From the NCBI GenBank assembly GCA_914767715.1, contig OU612066.1, forward strand, positions 4,657,001 through 4,721,000: a stretch of 64,000 nucleotides of DNA, read 5' to 3'. The notes beneath the pieces are model-generated. The model made no database searches and had not been told where the DNA came from. It saw only the letters and a list, made by a program, of their open reading frames with translations. The translations under genes were made by a program, and so were the position numbers. Below, in pieces: positions 56,001 through 64,000 of the stretch (positions are counted from its first letter, which is position 1; each line of letters begins with the position of its first letter). Origin of the DNA: Membranipora membranacea (lineage: Eukaryota > Bryozoa > Gymnolaemata > Cheilostomatida > Membraniporidae).

Positions 56001-59000
56001 ATGGGAGAACTCTATGCATGAGGATGCTGTCACCAGCCACCGCAGCTCCAGTCTTGTTGTGGGTATGGTTCGAGATAGGATACGACTGTCAGTGGTTGAT
56101 GAGTGGCACTTAAGACTAGGAAACTTGTGAGACTCATTGTCAACACTGACAGACAGCAATATGATTATTAGTCATACAACTTTAAGTTGTATGACTCTTG
56201 TTTTAGTTGAGTTTATTAGGAATACAACAAAGTTGTATTCCTTTTACTTTAGTAGGGTTTATTATTAGGAATACAACAAAGTTGTATTTCTTTTGTTTTA
56301 GTAGGGTTTATTATTATTATTATTTTTATTATTATTATTATTGCAACACTTTTTAGCCTTTTATAAGTCAAGAACTACCAGACACAATTTGATGAAACTC
56401 GTTTACAACATACCTTCATGTGTCTAGATGAAAAATTTCAATTTGAATTTTTGAAATGTTATGTAATATATGCTAATTACAGTAATCAGTGAAGGACGTT
56501 TTGTGCCGTTTATTTGTGTTATCATGAGAACAAAACATGCGATTGAGTTAAAACTTGGGATATGGGGGTTATGACATATACCGAATCTTAGGATATCATC
56601 AATTTTAATGTCACATGACCCGATATCCAAAATGGCCGCCATGAACAGGAAGTGGCTGCCGATTAACAGTTCTTAACATGCGATTGAGTTAAAACTTGGG
56701 ATGTGGGGGTTATGACATATACCGAATCTTGGGCCATCATCAATTTTAATGTCACATGACCCGATATCCAAAATGGCCGCCATAAAGAGGAAGTGGCTGC
56801 CGATTAACAGTTCTTATCATGCGATTGAGTTAAAACTTGAGATATGGGGGTTATGACATATACCGAATCTTATGACATCATCAATTTTGATATCACATGA
56901 CCCGAAATCCAATATGGCCGCCTTAGAGAGTTAATAGCTGCCGATTAACAGTTCTTATCATGCGATTGAGTTAAAACTTGGGATATGGGGGTTTTGGCAT
57001 ATACCGAATCCTTTGAGACCAACAATTATGATGTCACATGACCTCGATATTCGATATTATTGGTTGTATTCCTTCATATTTGCTTGCAAATATTATTTTG
57101 TCGATTAAAAAAATTACCGTTTCTAGTTATTATTATTATTCTTGCAACACTTTTTAGCCTTTTATAAGTCAAGAACTACCAGACACAATTTGATGAAACT
57201 TGTTTACAACATACCTTCATGTGTCTAGATGAAAAATTTCAATTTGAATTTTTGAAATGTTATGTAATATTTGCTAATTACAGTAATTAGTGGAGGACGT
57301 TTTGACCTTTATATTGATCATATCTTGAGAACGAATCATGCGATTGAGTTAAAACTTGGGATATGGGGGTTATGACATATACCGAATCTTATGACATCAT
57401 CAATTTTTATGTCACATGACCCGATATCCAAAATGGCCGCCATAAACAGGATGTGGCTGCCGATTAACAGTTCTTATCATGCGATTGAGTTAAAACTTGG
57501 GATTTGGGGGTTATGACATATACCGAATCTTATGACATCATCGATTTTGATGTCACATGACCCGATATCCAAAATGGCCGCCATAAACAGGAAGTGGCTG
57601 CCGATTAACAGTTCTTATCATGCGATTGAGTTAAAACTTGGGATTTGGGGGTTATGACATATACCGAATCTTATGACATCATCGATTTTGATGTCACATG
57701 ACCCGAAATCCAATATGGCCGCCATAAAGAGTTAATTGCTGCCGATTAGCAGTTCTCATCATGCGATTGAGTTGAGACTTTAGATAAGGGGGTTTCGGTA
57801 TGAACCGAGTCTTATGACATCATCAATTATGATGTCACATGACCTCGATATTTAAATATATTGGTTGTATTCCTTTATATTTGCTTGCAAATATTATTTT
57901 GTTGATTAAAAAAATTACCGTTTCTAGTTATTATTATTTTTCTTGCAACACTTTTATAGCCTCTTTTTAGCCTTTTATAAGTCAATAACTGCCTGGCACA
58001 ATTTGATGAAACTTGGTGACAACATAGCTCCACATGTTTAGATGAAAAATTTCAATTCCAATTTTTGATGTATTATGTAATATTAGCTAATTAGACTAAT
58101 TAACCACCGAAGGTTCGAATATGTAAAATGATGATATCTTGAGAACGAATCATGTTAGAACCAGGTAAACTGGCATAACAGTGTTTGTTAGTATGCCCGA
58201 TCGCTTAGTGACATCGAATATTGTGTCACATGACCTTGAGATTCAAAATGGCCGCCATGAACAGTAAGTGGCTGCCGATTAACAGTTCTTATCATGCGAT
58301 TGAGTTAACACTTGGGATTTGGGGGTTATGATATATACCGAATCTTATGACATCATCAATTATAATGTCACATGACCCGATATCCAAAATGGCTGCCATA
58401 AACAGGAAGTGGCTGCCGATTTACAGTTCTTACCATGCGATTGGGCTAAAACTTGGGATTTGGGGGTTTTGACTGTTGCCGAATCTGATGACATCATCGA
58501 TCTTGATGTCACATGACCTTGACAATCAATATTTTCGGTTGTATGACTTCATATTTGCTTGCAAATATTACCGTTTCTAGTTATTATTATTATTAATTGT
58601 CACAGGCTTTGCCTTTTCGTACCTGTGCCGAGGAAGCAACTGCAGAGTACATTTTGTTGAAAAATAACACATTCAGCATCTGCATTATTGAAAACTAAGA
58701 AGTACATGGTTTTTCAATTGACTAGGGCTTTTGAACTGATAAATTCCAATTTGAGTGAGAAAATTCATGTTAGAATTTCAGAAGATTTGTCAATAATGAA
58801 ATGATATAAGTAAGCATTTCAACAAAATTAATGGTTTAGGGCTGGTGATTTACTAAAATAATGTTTTGTGTATTGGTTTCTCTGTAAATATATGAAGGAC
58901 ATGTCAAAGTGATGTTAAGTATACAGACCTGTACCAGAGTCCTTCTCCGTCTCCACCTGGCATAGTAAATCTATTCCTGTAATGACTGAAGTTATATGCT

Positions 59001-60894
59001 GACTCATGGTTACCCACTGATGTCATGTAAGGTATATACGCTGCTATGCTCTGAATCTGATCCATAAACTGATCCCCGACTCGGCCACCGTCCTAGACAA
59101 ATACAATGAGATTTTTACAGCTGATGTAATGTGGCAGCAAAACACAGAGTGGATAAGGCGATCAGTATTGCAATACATCTGATCATTGTTTTCCTCTTTT
59201 GGAAGATTTATCACTTTGTGAATTGCAAATTTTAGGGTCTTACATCAGTTTTTACGAGTAGAGGAGCTTTGATAGCAAATAGATCACATATTAAGCGCAT
59301 ATATTCCCTCTCTCCCACTTCCCTTACCCACTTACTAGGGTAGAGAGAAGGCACAATGGGTGCCTACCACCTGTTCACATTTAGCAGTATTATATGATCT
59401 CATGTCACTACCAGCCCCACATATAACACAAAAGAAAACCAGCATTATAGGTACTTTTACTTAAAGCGATACTTACATATTCCATGTTATATGCAAAATC
59501 CCCTACAAAACAATAACCGAAACATTTGTTGTCTGGGTAAGAGTTAAAAATGATAAAAGTCAACTAACACACAAAAAGCAGATAAGCATTAATAATGATT
59601 AGGCTTGAGAACAACACAATTTTATAACCATTGAGCTTTATCTCTGAAATGTATAATTCAAGAACCAGATTTAGCAACAAATTCTCCTAGAATCACGTCA
59701 TGTTTATCATATTCACTGTATAGAAAACTTACATCGAAACGTTTATATTGGCTTTTGCATTGTAAAGCACAACAAACCACTAACATAACAACGAAATGAA
59801 TGACAGTTTAGGCCCACTGACCAACATGTAGAACAGAGTTTATACTGCCTAGCTGAGCCTCGTTTTGGAGTCTACCAAGAGATCTAGCATTCTCATTTCC
59901 CATATCTCCGTAGACAGCGAGGACAGGAGACCAATCAGACGAAGGGTGAGGAGAAGTGAAGAAGAATATCGCTGACCATCCCCCATCATCATTACCAACT
60001 CTGTAATCTAAAATATACATCTCAACATCAGGAATCATCAACCAGCAAACCAGAGTCAGAGCAAACAACATTTGTAATGTGAAGCTCAATATCAAAACTC
60101 GGGTTTTACATTATGATAATATTATTTACTACACCAATCCCCAAAGTTATACAAAATGACTGCATAGATTGGAACGGATCACCTCCTCAGTTTTATAATT
60201 GTGAACTCACAGTATTGAGTGGAAGGCTTGAGGTCGCTCATAACAGCACTGTGTATGTAAAGCTCTCTCTTCTCTGACCCACCATCAACAAATAAACTTG
60301 TTCGTGCTGGCACAACATTGCTAGGCATAGAAGATATATTCACAGCATAATTAACGTATCCTACTGTCTTTTGGAAGGTGGTCCATGTGACTGTCATTGC
60401 ATCAGGTGAACCTAAAATAACAAACACTTTTAAATTGCAACAAACAGACATACATTGTAAGTTTGGAAACCACTACTTTATTTTGTTATTCCTCTTTCAT
60501 TTTATGGCTGAGCTTATGGCAATATGCAGCTTATTGCGCAACATTATAAGGTCAACCATCATCATATCATACAGTTTGAAAGACTACCAGAAACAACCTT
60601 AAAACTCTGTCCTACCAAATCTCTAAATATAGATGCATTTCTAGTCACATTTGGTAGAGGTAGCCCCTCAACTTATATTCCGTGTATAGTGAACAGAATA
60701 ACCACGGAATGTGACTGATTTTTACTGCAATCGAACTTACTTGCTAGAGACAGATGAATTTGTCTGGGGTATCTCACATCTTCAGGTAGTTCAGCTGATT
60801 TAATAGGGTGGGAATCCGAGCGCCCAGATAATATACATACAAGCATTGCAGCAATAACCATCCAAGATACCGGTTGACCCAAAATCACCCGCAT
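53034..60894 (-). CDS. Purple acid phosphatase (ACP7-like), 11 exons, 454 residues
   Basis: Exons, 5' to 3' on the minus strand: 60894-60741, 60411-60211, 60007-59822, 59502-59477 (26 bases), 59092-58929, 55760-55646, 55410-55303, 54563-54459, 54162-54091, 53723-53601, 53144-53034. All have GT-AG borders, and the phases join to 1365 bases. Residues 1-25 are a signal peptide (hydrophobic WMVIAAMLVCILS). A fibronectin-like N-terminal domain (SPDAMTVTWTT) precedes the metallophosphoesterase core. Metal-ligand motifs: GDMG (D153), GDFAY (D182, Y185), GNHE (N217), VHGHRPMY (H297) and AHEHSYER (H339, H341), where the usual form is GHxH. The C-terminus has DGKVTDSIWLIKSKHG. Secreted or lysosomal phosphomonoesterase with a two-metal centre. 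Intron 5 holds a 2.4-kb tandem array. No coding damage seen. Confidence 0.95.
56165..56345. repeat. Short palindromic repeats and (ATT)n at the array edge
   Basis: Three related units with ACAACTTTAAGTTGTATG or GGAATACAACAAAGTTGTATTCC-like hairpins (quoted as GGAATACAAC and GTTGTATTCC arms), each followed by TTTTAGTWGGGTTTATTA. They then run into an ATT microsatellite. They sit at the end of the intronic array. Confidence 0.8.
56346..58590. repeat. Intronic higher-order tandem array (about 140-bp units)
   Basis: About eleven units of about 140 bp, each with GCGATTGAGTTAAAACTTGG, GACATCATCRATTTTGATG, GTCACATGAC, CCAAAATGGCCGCC and GTGGCTGCCGATTAACAG. They are grouped as 4 + 4 + 3 (about 56538-57060, 57338-57850, 58145-58520). 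Each group is preceded by a block of about 200 bp beginning TTGCAACACTTTTTAGCC or a variant, and closed by a TTGGTTGTATTCCTTCATAT block, giving a higher-order period of about 800 bp. Units are 85-95% alike by eye, implying recent amplification. No exon lies within it. Confidence 0.9.
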
Positions 60895-61087
60895 TTCCGT
60901 ATTAACTGATAATGTACAACAATATCAAAAATTATATAAAACAAAGCAAGCAAGAAATTCCATGTAAATTCAAGGTGTAAAACATAATCAAACACCTAAC
61001 AACTTCTCTCTACTAAGGAGGAACAGACTGGGACCCCTAACTCCTTGTCTCTACCTTAGGGTGAGAGAAAAATCAATGATTCAACTC

Positions 61088-61152
61088 AGTAGTGGTAGCT
61101 CAGTGACTTGGGAAGCTGATATATAATAGTTGTAAGGCCCCGGGTCAAAACA
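61088..61152 (+). tRNA. tRNA-derived sequence (SINE-like)
   Basis: AGTGGTAGCTCAGTGACTTGG resembles a tRNA A box, and GGCCCCGGGTCAAAAC a damaged B box about 35 bases on. It cannot fold as a functional tRNA. Upstream of the phosphatase start. Confidence 0.45.
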
Positions 61153-61455
61153 AATTCACCAGTATCACATGATATAAACACCTAAGTGAAACGGTCAATG
61201 ACCATCCATCCTAGCTGACAAGGTTATAAAGGCTAATTGAGGATAGCCTATGACACAAGAACAGGACATCCAAAAATTATACAGGGTCGTGGTATAGGAA
61301 AAATGGTAGGGGAGGCAAAAATCCAGTAGGGTGTGAAGAAACACCAGGTTTGGTATTGTAACCTCTCCTGTGGAGTATGGGGTTAATTCCCCAGCCTCCT
61401 AAGCTTTTAAATGATAAAATAAATAAAAAATGGAAGTCCCAAATGAGCTGATTCT

Positions 61456-62083
61456 CATTACAAAATAAACTACAGTTGTAAAATGCCCTTAACCAGTGGT
61501 TCCTACATACTGTAGCAGCGAGTGGATTGTGTATACCCACAAATGAGTGTAACAAAAGTGGAGAACTGAGGCTACCATACACATTCCCCAACATTCGACC
61601 CAACCACCAAACATGTAATCAGACAGGCAAACTTTGCCTGCCATTGTACTCCTTTGTTCACCAAACAAAAGGCCTTTTGTTATACAAGTCTCCAAGGTGT
61701 CTTGGGACATGCCTATCCAACGGGGTCTTTTAGAACTGCATTACAAAATGAAGTACAGTTCTAAAAGACCCTGTTGGATAGGCCCTGGGGGCCGATGTCT
61801 GGGAGTCTGTCTTCAAAAATGTCCCACGACACCTATGAGACTTGTATAACAAAAGGCCTTTTGTTTGGTGAACAAAGGAGTACAATGGCAGGCAAAGTTT
61901 GCCTGTCTGATTACATGTTGGGTAGTTGGTTGGGTGGTTGGGTCGATGGTTGGGGCACGTGTATGGTAGCCTCAGTTCTCCACTTTTGCTACACTCATTT
62001 GTGGGTATGCACAATCCAACCGCTGCTACAATATGTAGGAACCACCGGTTAAGGGTATTTCACAACTGTACTTTATTTTGTAA
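61456..62083. mobile_element. Foldback element with near-palindromic centre
   Basis: Arms of about 300 bp begin CATTACAAAATAAACTACAG and are inverted copies with few mismatches. The centre (about 61729-61771) is itself a hairpin with GGGTCTTTTAGAACTG / CAGTTCTAAAAGACCC and repeats the CATTACAAAATGAAGTACAG end motif. It may be two MITEs joined head to head. The frames of 70-108 codons are mirror images of the arms. Confidence 0.8.
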
Positions 62084-63339
62084 TGTGTACTTTATTATGT
62101 AATGCTGATATGGAATATTCAATTATGGGGATAGTCTTTCTAGGCCACTCTATTGAGCATTCTAGGGGAGGCAAATCGTCCCTGCCTTCCCTAGAACTAC
62201 CAGGCCTGCTACATATATACCCAGCGGGCACCCGGACGTCCAGTTGAGGTCCGACTCACGTCGGTGCCGATGTCAGTTTGACGTTGATTTTAGGGTTTGA
62301 GGTGAAACGCTAATCCACGTCCAGATGGGGTTGATGATGGACGTCAGTTTGATGTCCAACTGATGTCCATTTCAGAGAGATTTGGAGGTGATCTGCCATC
62401 AATATCAGGTCAATTTTTGCTCAGTTTATGGTCAATATTGGGTCTGTATGTAGTCAGATTAGGAACATTAATCTAGCAATGGCTATTCTAAAAATTCTTA
62501 TTGACTATTAGATCAACATTGGGTGAGAAGTGCAGGAGATAAGGGAGAGAAAGGGCAATCTAGTTGAGATATGATATATTCAAAGTTGGTTTCTTAACAA
62601 GGGAGACGATTACTGATGAGTTGTTCGAGAATATGTTAATTATAGGATTAGTGTGTATAATTTAAAATCAGTCAAAGGGCCCATTGGCAAGTTATCTGTA
62701 CAACAAGGGCTTACTCAACACACTTGCTTGTGTACACCGAAATCTCATGCCAACTAGATAAAAGATGGTGGTGGATTACCTTGGGTACACTCATAGACTT
62801 ATTACGGACACTCATGGATTACTCCTTGGCACTATACCAGTTTAAATAACAGTGACTAGCATTTAAATTCAGTGGCACTACAGGTTACTAACATAAATAA
62901 AGGCGAGGTCATGGAATCAATGAAATTTTGACTTCACTTTCACGAATCCTGCTGCAGTCTGCTGACTACTGGGCCCAATTGATGCCCCAGGTGTGCTCCG
63001 ACCTGCCTGTAAACTGAGAGTAACTTTGCGCCAAATATGGCAGCTGCGCCCTTAAGGCACCTGTATTTATCAGTCTTAGGACAGAGACAAACATGCGATT
63101 TCAACCCACATTTAACCCAAGTCAGTGAATAATTTTTGGTGTGACCCATTTGATAAAAGAACGTTATATTATCTTGACTTTATCCTGACCAGCCACCTGG
63201 AAAACTAATAAGTTTGACCGAGCCTTACCCTGTACTCATGGTAATGTCAATAACTGGCCGTTTTTCAGTTTACTTAACGACTATCCTCATTGACTAAGCC
63301 CCTTCACAAACTCCAGACATTAATATATGGTGAAAACCA
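62084..63339. other. Mostly gene-free stretch with scattered GACGTC-type sequence
   Basis: Between about 62230 and 62370, GACGTCCAGTTGAGGTC and related words (GATGTCAGTTTGACGTTGA, GATGTCCAACTGATGTCC) recall the satellite at 63.4-64.0 kb. No gene seen. Confidence 0.45.
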
Positions 63340-63399
63340 TCAGCTCTACAGGTTTATACAATCTTAGATAGGACATTGATATCTAGCCTTGAATAGCCA

Positions 63400-64000
63400 T
63401 GATACTGACTGCCTCTGTTATGATGCCGACGTCTGATTGAAGTCCGACATTTGTTTTTTGTTTTGAAGAGTAATCGCCAGCTTCATTTTTGAAGGTATTA
63501 GGCTAGACTATGGTGAATGCCCCGTGACAGCCAAATCAGGTGGTAGTAGCCAAATCAGGTGGTAGTAGACAAACAGTGCACCCGGTGGGGTTTGAACCTG
63601 GGACCTTATGATCCCAAGTCAACCGTCCCTTACAGCGATGAGCTATCCCTGATCCCTGAAATCCGACATTGATGATGATATCTAGTCTAATGTATCCCTG
63701 ATACTGACTACCATGTCAAGATGCAAAGGTCCAATCGACGGCAGTAAGACATTGGACACTGGATGTTGATCTCTAGTCTAGAGACGCCCTAATATTGACT
63801 ACTTAGGTCAAGATGCTGACGTCCAATTAACGTCAGTTTGATGTCCGACACTGATGTTGATATCTAGTCCTGAGTCGCCCTCATACTGACTACTTATGTG
63901 AAGATGCCGACATCCAATTGACGTCAGTTGGACATCGAAGACTGGATGTTGATCTCTAGCCCAAAATAAACCTGATACTGATTACCTATGTCAAGATGCC
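63400..64000 (+). repeat. Diverged satellite of about 118-bp units
   Basis: Units share GATGTTGATCTCTAGTC, CCTGATACTGACTACC, ATGTCAAGATGC and CGACGTCCAATTGACGTCAG. About four are visible; the array continues to the window edge and is interrupted by a tRNA-like block near 63570. Confidence 0.7.
63570..63655 (-). tRNA. tRNA-like block (pseudo-tRNA or SINE) inside the satellite
   Basis: On the minus strand GGGATAGCTCATCGCTGTAA (A box region) is followed by ACTTGGGATCAT and a good B box GGTTCAAACCC. The anticodon-loop position reads TGG, as in proline tRNA, but the stems are imperfect and the D arm has changes. Probably not functional. Confidence 0.55.

Noticed and set aside
56346-58590. CCAAAATGGCCGCC as YY1 sites
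   Set aside because: The core is close to, but not the same as, the usual ATGGCGGC form, and its repetition follows from the array.

Overview
The window is nuclear DNA from an invertebrate animal. It is A+T-rich, its genes are split by GT-AG introns, and much of it is repeats: LINE fragments, MITEs, foldbacks, minisatellites and one large virus-like DNA transposon. I cannot name the species from sequence alone. No bacterial operons, rRNA genes or CRISPR arrays are visible.

Layout. 0-15 kb: no convincing host gene; a 0.55-kb direct repeat occurs twice (0.4 and 7.2 kb), with minisatellites (6.5, 8.7, 9.1 kb), a foldback (11.1-11.8 kb), a TA-flanked MITE (11.9-12.6 kb) and a decayed LINE reverse transcriptase (12.9-14.4 kb). 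15.2-21.4 kb: a nest of transposons (pogo-like, two TTAA-flanked elements, a reverse-strand LINE, a hAT with an 8-bp duplication). 22.8-26.4 kb: a lone last exon of an atypical GTPase gene, then a LINE fragment with a 315-codon open frame. 26.5-43.6 kb: an old tandem duplication whose first copy was split by a Polinton/Maverick. 45-46.3 kb: a LINE remnant and a TTAA MITE. 49.2-50.7 kb: an intact three-exon gene for a 328-residue atypical Ras-like P-loop protein. 53.0-60.9 kb, minus strand: a complete 11-exon purple acid phosphatase gene (454 residues) with a large tandem array in intron 5. 61-64 kb: a tRNA-derived sequence, a foldback and a diverged satellite.

The centrepiece is the Polinton at 28182-39924 (11,743 bp). 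It has inverted repeats of about 430 bp beginning AGTAG and a perfect 6-bp target duplication AACAAT. The plus strand carries a broken protein-primed type DNA polymerase B, an integrase with zinc ribbon and chromo-like tail, a capsid-protein remnant, a hydrophobic minor capsid-like protein, an adenain-like protease and two tandem fibre-like genes. The minus strand carries a packaging ATPase, a zinc-ribbon/phospholipase A2-like protein, a small protein, a penton-like protein and an unknown charged protein. The blocks converge at 35.9-36.0 kb. Almost every gene has frameshifts, stops, deletions or MITE insertions, so the copy is dead, but its gene plan is readable.

The most notable signals in it are a 60-bp promoter-like module shared by both terminal repeats and the start of the capsid gene, an A+T motif (core TATAATAAA) just before several start codons, one zinc-ribbon type fused to both integrase and phospholipase, and duplicated fibre-like genes with repeats of about 33 residues.
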